DNA of 64,000 nucleotides, taken from contig NZ_BLRH01000014.1 of the NCBI RefSeq assembly GCF_025996515.1, forward strand, positions 124,001-188,000. The letters run 5' to 3'. This stretch comes from Rhizohabitans arisaemae (GTDB taxonomy: Bacteria; Actinomycetota; Actinomycetes; Streptosporangiales; Streptosporangiaceae). Below, in pieces: positions 1 to 8,996 of this stretch (positions are counted from its first letter, which is position 1; every line of letters begins with the position of its first letter). The translations under genes and the position numbers were made by a program. The notes under the pieces are model-generated. The model made no database searches and was not told the DNA's origin. It was given only the letters and a program-made list of their open reading frames with translations.

Positions 1-1
1 G

Positions 2-1099
<1,098 letters not shown>

Positions 1100-1163
1100 C
1101 CCCGTCGCCGCGCACCGCCGGGTCCGGCGGAGCCCTGAGGGGGCGCCGCCGGCCCGTGCGTCG

Positions 1164-2948
1164 TCAGCGGCCCCCGGGCGTCGAGGTCACCAGCCGTTTG
1201 GTGTACCAGTGCTCCGGTTCGGTCAGCACTCCGGCCGTCTCTCCGCTCTCCACCACCTGTCCGCGGTGCAGGACGACGACGCGCTCGGTCATCTGCCGGG
1301 CGACCGCCAGGTCGTGGGTGATGAAGAGCATGGCGATCTTCCTCTCCCGGCGCAGGTCGCGGAAGAGTTCGAGGATCTGCGCCTGGACGGACACGTCCAA
1401 CGCCGCGACCGGCTCGTCGCAGATGAGCAGGTCGGGGTCGGTGGCGATCGCCCGGGCGATCGCCACGCGCTGCCGTTCGCCCCCCGACAGCGCCGGAGGG
1501 CGGCGGCTCGCGTACCCGGCCGGCAGGCCCACCAGGGCCAGGAGATCGGCCTCGGCCGGTACGGGACGGTCCCGCCGGTGCGGCACGCGGTGCCGGATCG
1601 CCTCGCGCAGGCACGCGCCGACGGTCAGCGAGGGGTTGAGCGAGGAGTACGGGTCCTGGAAGACGACCTGGACCGCGGGCCTGTGCCCACGCCCGAAGCG
1701 GATCTCGCCGGAGTCCGCGGTCTCGAGTCCGAGCAGGATGCGGGCGATGGTCGACTTGCCGGAGCCCGACTCACCGAGGAGCCCGAGCGATTCGCCCTCG
1801 CGGATGCGGAACGACACGCCGTCCAGAGCCGTGGTGCTTCGCCCGGGACCGACGAGCGGCCTGCTCCGGAACGTCTTGCGGAGCTCGCCGACCACGACCA
1901 GATCGTCCGGTCGCCCGGCGTCCTCCGCCCGTGTTTCCCCGGCGTCGTCCCGGTCCGCGAGCATCGCGTCCAGCTCAGCCCCGATGTCGGCGACGCGCGT
2001 GCACGCCGTCAGGTGACCCGCCCCGACGGGTGACAGCGTCGGCCTGGTTTCCCGGCAGGGTCCCGCGTGCCAGGAGCAGCGGTCGGAGAACGGGCAGGTG
2101 TGCCGGACGGCGTCCGCCGCGGGCACACTGCCGGGGATGGAGGTCAGCTCGGCGAGGTATCTGTCCCTGGGGACCCGGGACCTGAGCAGGCCCAGCGTGT
2201 AGGGGTGGCGCGGGCGCGTCGCGAGCGTCCCGGCCGGAGCGCTCTCCAGCACGGCCCCGGCGTACATCACCACGACGTCGTCACAGGCGCCGAACGCGAC
2301 GTCCAGGTCGTGGGTGACCAGGATCAGCGACATGCCGCGGCTCTCCCGCAGCCGGCCGAGCAGGTTCAGCACGTCGGCCTGCGAGGAGGGGTCGAGCGCG
2401 GTCGTCGGCTCGTCGGCGAGGAGCAGGTCGGGGTCCCGCCCGAGCGCGGCGGCGATGGCGACCCGCTGACGCATGCCTCCCGACAGCTGGAAGGGGTAGT
2501 CGTCCGCCACCGTGGGGTCCAGCCCGACTTCGGCCAGGCGGCGGGTCGTCTCCTCCCTGCTCGCCGCGCGGTCCGAGCGGATCTCGGGCGCCAGCGACTC
2601 CCGGAGCGTCACGCCCACCCGCTGGAGCGGGTTGAGCATGGTGAACGGGTCTTGCAGGAGCAGGCTGATCCGCTCACCCCGGACGGTTCGAAGCCGCCGC
2701 TCCGGCAGGCCGATGAGCTGAAGACCGTCCAGCCTGACCTCGCCGTCGGCGCGGACGCCGCTCGGGAGCAGTCCGACGAGGGACCGGAGCGTCATCGATT
2801 TCCCCGAACCGGATTCTCCGACGACGCCCAGCGCCGCCCCCCGGGCGATGGTGAAATCCAGCTCACCGGCGAGCCGGCGCGGCCGGCCGCCGACGTCGGC
2901 GGTGATCGTGAGTCCGGTCGCCGACAGCAGAGGGGGGTGGGGTGTCAT
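1164..2948 (-). CDS. Fused tandem ATPase of a peptide-type ABC importer (DppD-DppF fusion)
   Basis: The 594-residue protein carries two complete ABC ATPase cassettes. The first has Walker A GESGSGKS near residue 45, signature LSGGMRQRV and Walker B LLLADEP, followed by the cysteine-containing tail typical of oligopeptide transporter ATPases (CPFSDRC). The second starts near residue 345 with GESGSGKST, LSGGERQRV and LLICDEP. In most systems these are two genes, DppD and DppF; here they form one polypeptide that energises the permeases encoded just upstream. The ATG at 2948 overlaps the permease stop (ATGA). An open frame extends further upstream, but that part is a shadow of the permease gene. 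Substrate is unknown. Confidence 0.93.
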   Translation of the reverse strand: MTPHPPLLSATGLTITADVGGRPRRLAGELDFTIARGAALGVVGESGSGKSMTLRSLVGLLPSGVRADGEVRLDGLQLIGLPERRLRTVRGERISLLLQDPFTMLNPLQRVGVTLRESLAPEIRSDRAASREETTRRLAEVGLDPTVADDYPFQLSGGMRQRVAIAAALGRDPDLLLADEPTTALDPSSQADVLNLLGRLRESRGMSLILVTHDLDVAFGACDDVVVMYAGAVLESAPAGTLATRPRHPYTLGLLRSRVPRDRYLAELTSIPGSVPAADAVRHTCPFSDRCSWHAGPCRETRPTLSPVGAGHLTACTRVADIGAELDAMLADRDDAGETRAEDAGRPDDLVVVGELRKTFRSRPLVGPGRSTTALDGVSFRIREGESLGLLGESGSGKSTIARILLGLETADSGEIRFGRGHRPAVQVVFQDPYSSLNPSLTVGACLREAIRHRVPHRRDRPVPAEADLLALVGLPAGYASRRPPALSGGERQRVAIARAIATDPDLLICDEPVAALDVSVQAQILELFRDLRRERKIAMLFITHDLAVARQMTERVVVLHRGQVVESGETAGVLTEPEHWYTKRLVTSTPGGR

Positions 2949-3805
2949 CGTGCCTCCGTCGCCAGGGTCGCCCTGTCGTAGAGCCGGTCGCCGACGAGTG
3001 TGGCGCCGACGGCCGTGAGCACGATCAGCAGCGCCGGTGTCAGCGACATCATCGGGTTCTCGAAGATGAGTTCCTGTCCGTCGGCGAGCATCGTGCCCCA
3101 GTCCGCGGCGCCGGGGGCGACCCCGAGCCCGAGGAAGGACAGCGCCGAGAACGACACCAACGCGGTCGTGAACTCCAGAAGGAAGGTGGCGACCACCGTC
3201 GGCATGATGTTCGGGAGGATGTGGCGGCCGAGGATCCAGCCCGGCCGGACGCCCATGGCGCGAGCCGCGTCGACGTACGGCAACCGCGCCTGCGACAGGG
3301 TGGCGCTTCTGATCAGGCGCACCGTTCCCGGCAGGGTGAGCACGATGAGCAGGCCGATGGTGAGCAGGTAGCCTCCGCCGACGGTCCCGATGACGACGAT
3401 GGCCACCAGCAGCGCCGGCATCGAGTAGAGGATGTCGGCACCCCTGGCGATCACCGCGTCGATGCGGCCGCCGTGGTAGCCGCCGAGCAGTCCCAGCAGG
3501 GTGCCGGCGACAAGGACGCCGATCGCGACGCACACCGGGCCCGCCACGGCCGGAAAGGTCCCCACGATCAGCCGGGACAGCACGTCACGTCCGAGGACGT
3601 CGGTGCCCAGCGGGTGGCCGGGACCGGGCGGGCCGGCGCCCAGCGCCGGGTTCTGGGCGTCGGGGTCCTGGGGGGCGAGCTCCGCGCCGAACACCGCGAG
3701 CAGGGCGACGACGGCGAGGAGGGCCGGGAGTGCGAACCGTAGCGGGGACGGCCGTTTCCGAAGAGTGTCCGGCTTGGCCGGGGGCGGGTTCACGCCGATG
3801 GTCAT
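2945..3805 (-). CDS. Peptide-type ABC transporter permease (DppC family)
   Basis: The 286-residue inner-membrane permease has about six hydrophobic segments. The first follows a short cytoplasmic N-terminus containing KPDTLRKRPS. The EAA loop that contacts the ATPase is visible as YVDAARAMGVRPGWILGRHI. Family: binding-protein-dependent transport permease, DppC/OppC type, which pairs with a DppB-type subunit. Both ends overlap their neighbours by four bases (ATGA), so permeases and ATPase are translationally coupled. The family is usually called dipeptide/oligopeptide/nickel transport, but members also carry other small molecules. The neighbouring hydrolases favour a peptide- or amide-bearing substrate, which is inference. 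Confidence 0.93.
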   Translation of the reverse strand: MTIGVNPPPAKPDTLRKRPSPLRFALPALLAVVALLAVFGAELAPQDPDAQNPALGAGPPGPGHPLGTDVLGRDVLSRLIVGTFPAVAGPVCVAIGVLVAGTLLGLLGGYHGGRIDAVIARGADILYSMPALLVAIVVIGTVGGGYLLTIGLLIVLTLPGTVRLIRSATLSQARLPYVDAARAMGVRPGWILGRHILPNIMPTVVATFLLEFTTALVSFSALSFLGLGVAPGAADWGTMLADGQELIFENPMMSLTPALLIVLTAVGATLVGDRLYDRATLATEAR

Positions 3806-4752
3806 GGGGACGTCCTCACTCCCAGCCGGAGGCGGGGGTCGATCATGATCGACACCAGGTCCACGAGCAGGTTGGTCAGTACGACGACCACCGCGATCAG
3901 CATGCCGAGGGCCTGGATGACCGGCATGTCCTTGGCTTCGACCGAGTTGACCATGAGGGTGCCGATGCCGGGCAGCGAGAAGACGCTCTCCACCAGGACG
4001 GTCCCCGCCGCCAGCTGGATGACGAGGATCCCGACCGTGTTCACGATCGGCAGGGCGCTGTTTCTGAGCACGTACCGGGTGAGGATCCGGGAGATCCGCA
4101 GGCCCCGGGCGTGGCCGAAGACGACGTGGTCCTGCCGGCAGGTGTCCAGGACGGCGGCCCGGGTCTGCCGGACGACGATCGCGATGAGGACGATCGACAG
4201 GGCGACCGCCGGCAGGATCAGGTGCCGCAGCCGGTCCAGCCCCGCCCCTCCCGCACCGAACACGGGAGCGCCGAGACCGACCCCGAAGACGTAGATCAGC
4301 AGCACGCCCGTCGCGAACGGCGGCGAGCTCATTCCGACGACGGCGGCGAACGAGGTCAGGCGGTCGGCGGCACGACCGCGCCGCAGGCCGGCGGCCATGC
4401 CCAGCGGAATGCCGACCAGCACCGTGATGACAAGGGTGAGAGCCGCCAGCTGGGCGCTCACCGGGGCGAACTCGCCGATGCGGGCCAGCGCGGAGGTGTG
4501 CGAGAGGATCGACCGGCCGAAGTCCAGCTGGACGGCTCGGGCCAGCCAGCTCCCGTACTGGACCAGGAAGGGCTCGTCGAGGCGGTACTCGCGGACGAGG
4601 GCCGCGATCTGCTCGTCGCTCGCGTCCTGCCCGCCGAGCAGGCTGGTGAGCGGCGATCCGGGCGCGAGGTGCAGCAGGCTGAAGATGAGGAAGCTCACCG
4701 CGACGAGCAGGCCTCCGCCGGCGGCGAGTCGCCTCAGCACGAATCCCGTCAT
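3802..4752 (-). CDS. Peptide-type ABC transporter permease (DppB family)
   Basis: The 316-residue permease starts with a hydrophobic helix (LAAGGGLLVAVSFLIFSLL) and the PGSPL motif typical of DppB proteins. It has about five more membrane segments and an EAA-like loop (FGHARGLRISRILTRYVLRN). With the DppC-type protein it forms the channel of the importer. The ATG at 4752 follows GAGGGAT at a workable distance. It lies 39 bp after the MaoC gene on the same strand, so transporter and hydratase are probably one transcript. The solute-binding lipoprotein for this importer is encoded on the other strand at 5958. Confidence 0.93.
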   Translation of the reverse strand: MTGFVLRRLAAGGGLLVAVSFLIFSLLHLAPGSPLTSLLGGQDASDEQIAALVREYRLDEPFLVQYGSWLARAVQLDFGRSILSHTSALARIGEFAPVSAQLAALTLVITVLVGIPLGMAAGLRRGRAADRLTSFAAVVGMSSPPFATGVLLIYVFGVGLGAPVFGAGGAGLDRLRHLILPAVALSIVLIAIVVRQTRAAVLDTCRQDHVVFGHARGLRISRILTRYVLRNSALPIVNTVGILVIQLAAGTVLVESVFSLPGIGTLMVNSVEAKDMPVIQALGMLIAVVVVLTNLLVDLVSIMIDPRLRLGVRTSP

Positions 4753-4791
4753 CGCCGGGGGATCCCTCGCGCCGGTCCGGTGCGGCGGGCC

Positions 4792-5304
4792 TCAGCGGCG
4801 GTCATCGGCGGTCTCCGCGGGGGCGCGGTCCTTGCGTACCAGGTTGGTGCGCCGGAGGCGGACGACCTCCGCGTTCCGCTGATTGACCCCGACCGTCTCC
4901 CAGGTGACGATGCCCATCCGGGGACGGCTGGCCGATTCGCGCAGTGCGATCACCGTCGACCGGGCGGAGAGGGTGTCCCCGGGGTGGACCGGGACACCGA
5001 ACCGCACGTCGTCCACGCCGAGGAACGGGCCCCCGGACTCGCTCAGGTCTTCGACCGAGAGCCCGACCACGGTGCACAGCACCAGCATCGGGTTGACGAC
5101 GACGCCGGGATGGCCGTGCGCGCGGGCGAACTCACCGTTGACGTAGAGGGGGTGCCAGTTGCACGTCGAGGTGGAGAACAGGATGGCCTCCGCCTCGGTG
5201 ACGGTCCGTCCCCAGTGGTGTTCGATCTCCTCGTGAAGGGTGAAGTCCCGGAAGACGCGCCCCTTCTCCTGCATGACGAATTTCGTGAAGTCCGGATTAT
5301 TCAT
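4792..5304 (-). CDS. MaoC-type single-hotdog acyl-CoA hydratase-like protein (subunit 1)
   Basis: The 170-residue protein has one MaoC/hotdog fold. Hydratase-2 enzymes carry a D-x4-H active-site pair in GDxNPLH. Here the matching stretch is CNWHPLY (residues 48-54), so the Asp position is Asn49 and the His position is Tyr54. That suggests it is not a conventional hydratase alone and may pair with the second MaoC protein encoded at 7552. ATG 5304 is chosen because GGGAAGG lies about seven bases upstream; a GTG at 5325 is in frame but less well placed. It is the first gene of the minus-strand operon that continues into the importer. Substrate is inferred from context only. Confidence 0.85.
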   Translation of the reverse strand: MNNPDFTKFVMQEKGRVFRDFTLHEEIEHHWGRTVTEAEAILFSTSTCNWHPLYVNGEFARAHGHPGVVVNPMLVLCTVVGLSVEDLSESGGPFLGVDDVRFGVPVHPGDTLSARSTVIALRESASRPRMGIVTWETVGVNQRNAEVVRLRRTNLVRKDRAPAETADDRR

Positions 5305-5957
5305 CGGATGCCTTCCCGGACGCACCGTGCTGCGGGCCTCCAGTCCAGAGGCACGCCGGACGCGTGCGTCGTCGGTGGCACCGCAGGCCGGGACAGGCCG
5401 GGGGGCGACCGAATCGGCACGGAGGCGTGGCCTCGATCGGTCAGGATTCAGTGCACCGCTGCGTCACCACACGATGACCGGGTCCACGTCGGCGAGGATC
5501 GTGGACGGTGGAAGCGGCGTACGGAGAGGCACCCCGGAGTGGCGGGTTCGGCGCCTCCGTCTGGCACGTCGGTTGCCGCATCGTGACACCGGTGACCTCG
5601 GCTGTCAATAGTGCAGTGCTCGGTGGTAGAGCTCGCCCGGGATGTTGACAGGTCACGCACTCAGTGCGACGCTGCGATGACCGACGTGCCCCGCAGCGGC
5701 ACGACTGTCCGGATTTCCGGGGAGCCGCTCCGCACGTCGCCTCTCACGTCCGTGATCGTGATCGATCACGGATGCGGTCATCGCGGATCCGAGACAACGA
5801 CGCGAGCCCTGGCCGATCGAGATCCCTTCCGATCGAGGCTTCGCTTCCACCTGTCGTCACCTCTCGGCCGCCCCGGACGCCCGTCCCTTCCGGTGCCACC
5901 GAGGGTTCACGACTCCATCCCCGCGAACGTCTCGGATGCGCCACCTGAGGAGTAGTG
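5305..5957. promoter_or_regulatory. Divergent intergenic region between the two catabolic gene sets
   Basis: No convincing gene lies in these 650 bases; frames are short and lack ribosome-binding sites. The region must hold the promoters for the leftward MaoC-importer operon and the rightward operon starting with the binding protein. Its only clear signal is the inverted repeat at 5749-5772. The segment next to 5958 carries GAGGAG, which serves the binding-protein start. Confidence 0.6.
5749..5772. promoter_or_regulatory. 24-bp perfect inverted repeat, candidate operator
   Basis: TCCGTGATCG at 5749-5758 and CGATCACGGA at 5763-5772 are exact reverse complements separated by TGAT. A second overlapping palindrome, GTGATCGATCAC, occupies 5758-5769. 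The site is about 185 bases before the binding-protein start and 445 bases before the MaoC start. It has the form of a dimeric repressor site (for example GntR or TetR class), but no regulator gene is in the cluster, so the binding protein is unknown. Confidence 0.5.
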
Positions 5958-7514
5958 ATGGGCCGTCCATCCCAGTCGCTGGCCGTGGTCCTCGCCACGG
6001 TGTCACTCATCGCCGGCTGCGGGTCGTCCACCGGCACGACCCCGCCCGCGTCCTCCGAAGTCACCTTCGCCTCGTCCGCACCGCCCTCGCTGGACGTGGC
6101 GAAGAACTACAACATCGCCGAGACCAACATCATGGCCATGATCACTGAGCCGCTGGAGACCCTGACGCAGGACGGGACGTACACGCCGTTGCTCGCGCGG
6201 TCCGTCACCCAGCCCGACAAGACGACGATCGTGTACGACCTCCGGCCCGACGTGACGTTCTCCAACGGGAAGCCGCTCACCGCCGAGGACGTGGCGTGGA
6301 GCCTGAAGCACGTCACCGGGGACACGGCCCAGACCAAGAACACGCTGGAGTACGTGAAGTCGATCGAGGTCACCGGGGAGCGCCAGGTGACCGTCACCCT
6401 GTCCCAGCCCGACCCGCTGACCCGCGCGGCGCTCTGCGTCGTGGGCCTCATCCAGGAGAAGGCGTTCGCCGAGGCGCACGCCGCCGACCTCGGGTCGGCG
6501 AACGCCGTACCCGTCGGCACCGGCCCGTACACGGTGGACCGCTACACCCCCGACGAGATCGGCATGAAGCGCAACCCCCGCTACCAGGGCAGTCCGCCCG
6601 CACCGGACCGCCTGACCTTCACGGCGATCACCGGTGAGACCAAGGGTCAGCTGGCCATGCGCTCCGGCCGGATCCAGGGGGCGATGATCTCGGACGTCAC
6701 CGCGATCAAGGAGTGGGAGCGGATCTCCGGGGCGAAGGTCTACAACGTCCCCAGCCTCCAGTCGAACTTCCTCGCGCTCGACGTCACCAGGCCCCCCTTC
6801 GACGACGTGCACGTACGGCGGGCCGTCGCCCACGCGCTGGACCGGCCCGGCGTGCTGTCGGCCGCCTTCGGCTCGCAGGTGCGGCCGCTCCGCTCGTACC
6901 TGCCGGACGACATCGTCCGGGCCACCGCGCCGTCCCCCGCGGAGGCCGACGCCTTCCTGGCGGGCCTGCCCTCCTACCCGTTCGACCTGGAGCTGGCCAA
7001 GCGGGAACTGGAGAAGTCGGCCCACGCCCGCGGTCTGTCGTTCCCCGTCTACTTCCTCGACGAGCTCCCGTGGACGAAGCTGGTCGCGCTGAACCTGCAG
7101 GAGAACCTGGCGAAGATCGGTGTCTCGGCCGAGGCCAAGCAGGTCGGCCGCAACGAATGGCTGGAGAGCATCTACGCCAAGAAGGCCGGAACGCCCACGC
7201 CGTTCAACCTCGGGACCTTCGCCCCGGTTCCCAACGGCCTGGACAAGGTCGTCGGCGAAGGCGCGTTCAACGTCGCCAAGTACTCGACCCCGCAGACCCG
7301 TTCCGCGCTCGGCGGGCTCACCGGCGACGACGCCGAGCGGTGGGAAGCCACCAAGACCCTGCTCGGCCGGATCGCCGAGGACGTGCCGTACATCCCGGTC
7401 TACCAGGGCGCACAGGTCTCGGTCCTCGGGGGCGGCTACACCTACACCCGGGCTCCGTCACAGCTGGACTTCGCCCAGGGGACCAACATCCGGCTGCTGA
7501 AAGCCGCCGGGTGA
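5958..7514 (+). CDS. Solute-binding lipoprotein of a peptide-type ABC importer (SBP family 5)
   Basis: The 518-residue extracytoplasmic binding protein has a lipoprotein signal peptide: a hydrophobic stretch ends in the lipobox LIAGC with the lipidated cysteine at residue 21. The mature part has family-5 hallmarks such as LARSVTQPDKTTIVYDLRPD, FSNGKPLTAEDVAWSL and VRRAVAHALDR. It would capture the substrate for the DppBC-ATPase system encoded from 4752 leftward. ATG 5958 is preferred to the GTG at 5955 because GAGGAG sits five bases before it. The MaoC gene downstream begins 37 bp after the stop, consistent with one operon through 11564. Confidence 0.93.
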   Translation: MGRPSQSLAVVLATVSLIAGCGSSTGTTPPASSEVTFASSAPPSLDVAKNYNIAETNIMAMITEPLETLTQDGTYTPLLARSVTQPDKTTIVYDLRPDVTFSNGKPLTAEDVAWSLKHVTGDTAQTKNTLEYVKSIEVTGERQVTVTLSQPDPLTRAALCVVGLIQEKAFAEAHAADLGSANAVPVGTGPYTVDRYTPDEIGMKRNPRYQGSPPAPDRLTFTAITGETKGQLAMRSGRIQGAMISDVTAIKEWERISGAKVYNVPSLQSNFLALDVTRPPFDDVHVRRAVAHALDRPGVLSAAFGSQVRPLRSYLPDDIVRATAPSPAEADAFLAGLPSYPFDLELAKRELEKSAHARGLSFPVYFLDELPWTKLVALNLQENLAKIGVSAEAKQVGRNEWLESIYAKKAGTPTPFNLGTFAPVPNGLDKVVGEGAFNVAKYSTPQTRSALGGLTGDDAERWEATKTLLGRIAEDVPYIPVYQGAQVSVLGGGYTYTRAPSQLDFAQGTNIRLLKAAG

Positions 7515-7551
7515 CCGCATGCGCCCATCGCACACAGAAGGAACAGGCACC

Positions 7552-8061
7552 GTGGACGATTCCATCGCCCGGCAGACCTCCGGGCTGCTCGGCGCCACCG
7601 GATGGTTCGAGGATTTCACCGTCGGCCTGCGGCTCCGCCACGCCCGCTCGTCGACCATCGGCGAAGCCGAAGGGTCCTTCCTCGCCAAGCAGGTCATGAA
7701 CACCGCGCAGGCGCACTGGAACGACCATCAGCGCGACACCCGTGACACCGCCGAACTCGGTTCCGGCCGGCTCGTCTTCGGGCTGGCCACCGCGGCCACG
7801 GTCCTGGGGCTCGCCTTCCAGGACACCACCGAGCACGCCCTCGCCGAGGTGTCCTACGACGGGTTCCGCTTCCGTGCGCCCGTCCACCACGGCGACACGC
7901 TCACGGCGTACACCGAGGTGCTGGACATCGCTCAGTCCGAGCACCCGGACGCCGGCCTGGTCACCTTCAAGCACTGGGGTCTGCGCCAGGACGACGTCGT
8001 CGTCTTCGAGGGAATCCGCACCGCCTTGATCAAGAGAAGAAGCCATTGGGGGATTCGATGA
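7552..8061 (+). CDS. MaoC-type single-hotdog acyl-CoA hydratase-like protein (subunit 2)
   Basis: The 169-residue protein has one MaoC hotdog fold. Its active-site region reads MNTAQAHWNDH (residues 49-59). By position Asn50 and His55 match the N-x4-H arrangement I recall for mesaconyl-CoA hydratase (NTQPLH), so this half keeps the histidine that the protein from 4792-5304 lacks. Mesaconyl-CoA hydratases are usually a single chain of two hotdog halves; here the halves may be separate. GTG 7552 is chosen because AAGGA lies nine bases upstream, whereas an in-frame ATG at 7519 has none. The stop overlaps the next start (ATGA at 8058). Confidence 0.85.
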   Translation: MDDSIARQTSGLLGATGWFEDFTVGLRLRHARSSTIGEAEGSFLAKQVMNTAQAHWNDHQRDTRDTAELGSGRLVFGLATAATVLGLAFQDTTEHALAEVSYDGFRFRAPVHHGDTLTAYTEVLDIAQSEHPDAGLVTFKHWGLRQDDVVVFEGIRTALIKRRSHWGIR

Positions 8062-8996
8062 CACACCCGTCACCGGTACGCCGGTTGCGCCGCAGCGAGC
8101 TGGCGACACCGGGAAGCAACGAGAAAATGATCGCCAAAGCCGCGGAGAGCACCGCCGACCTGGTCTTCCTGGATCTGGAGGACGCGGTGGCCCCGGCGGA
8201 GAAGGACGCCGCCCGCGGCAAGGTCGTCCGCGGCCTGACCGAACTCGACTGGGGCGCCAAGACCCGTGCCTGCCGGATCAACCCGGTGCAGACCCCCTGG
8301 TGCTTCGGCGACGTCATCGAGGTCGTCGGCGGGGCCGCGGGCGCGCTCGACGTCGTCATCGTGCCCAAGGTGCGGGGGCCGCGGGACGTGTGGTTCGTCG
8401 ACGACCTGCTCACCCAGCTGGAGGCCAGACTCGGGCTGCCCCATCGGGGGATCGGTATGGAGGTCCTCATCGAAGAGGTCGAGGCGCTCGCTCGCGTCGA
8501 CGAGATCGCGGCGGCCAGCCCACGGCTCGAAGCGCTGATCCTGGGCTTCGGCGACCTCTCCGCCGACCAGGGCATGCGGGGCGATCACGTCGGGGGCGCG
8601 GATCAGGGCGCCTTCCCGTACCCGGGTGACATCTGGCACTACGCGCGGTGCCGGATGGTCGTCGCGGCCCGGACCAACGGCATCGACGCGATCGACGGGC
8701 CGTACGCCGGCATCGGCGACCCCGAGGGCTACCGGGCGTCCGCCGTTCAGGCCGCGGCGCTCGGCGCGGTCGGCAAGTGGTGCGTCCACCCCGGCCAGCT
8801 CCCCATCGCCAACGAGGTGTTCGCCCCGACCCGCGTGGAGCTGGACAAGGCGGTGGCGGTGATGGCGGCCCTGCGGGAGGCGGAGGAGAACGGCCTTGGC
8901 GCCGCCGTCCACCAGGGCAGCCTGATCGACGCGGCGGCGCGGCGCATCCATGAGACCGTGATCGAGCGCGCCCGCCGATGCGGGATGCATCCGTGA
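8058..8996 (+). CDS. CitE-like HpcH/HpaI-family acyl-CoA lyase
   Basis: The 312-residue TIM-barrel protein belongs to the citrate lyase beta / malyl-CoA lyase group. It shows the N-terminal RSELATPGSNEKM, the metal-site segment FLDLEDAVAP, RINPVQTPW with the substrate-binding arginine, and ALILGFGDLSAD with the second acidic ligand. Members cleave beta-hydroxyacyl-CoAs such as malyl-, beta-methylmalyl- or citramalyl-CoA, giving acetyl- or propionyl-CoA plus glyoxylate or pyruvate. Next to a MaoC hydratase it most likely cleaves the hydrated product. ATG 8058 follows GGGGGA and overlaps the upstream stop; a TTG at 8046 is less likely. The exact substrate cannot be read from the sequence. Confidence 0.9.
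   Translation: MTHPSPVRRLRRSELATPGSNEKMIAKAAESTADLVFLDLEDAVAPAEKDAARGKVVRGLTELDWGAKTRACRINPVQTPWCFGDVIEVVGGAAGALDVVIVPKVRGPRDVWFVDDLLTQLEARLGLPHRGIGMEVLIEEVEALARVDEIAAASPRLEALILGFGDLSADQGMRGDHVGGADQGAFPYPGDIWHYARCRMVVAARTNGIDAIDGPYAGIGDPEGYRASAVQAAALGAVGKWCVHPGQLPIANEVFAPTRVELDKAVAVMAALREAEENGLGAAVHQGSLIDAAARRIHETVIERARRCGMHP

Noticed and set aside
5745-5775. CRP-type site (TGTGA-N6-TCACA)
   Set aside because: The half-sites GTGATC/GATCAC are present, but spacing differs and the symmetric TCCGTGATCG arms extend beyond a CRP site.
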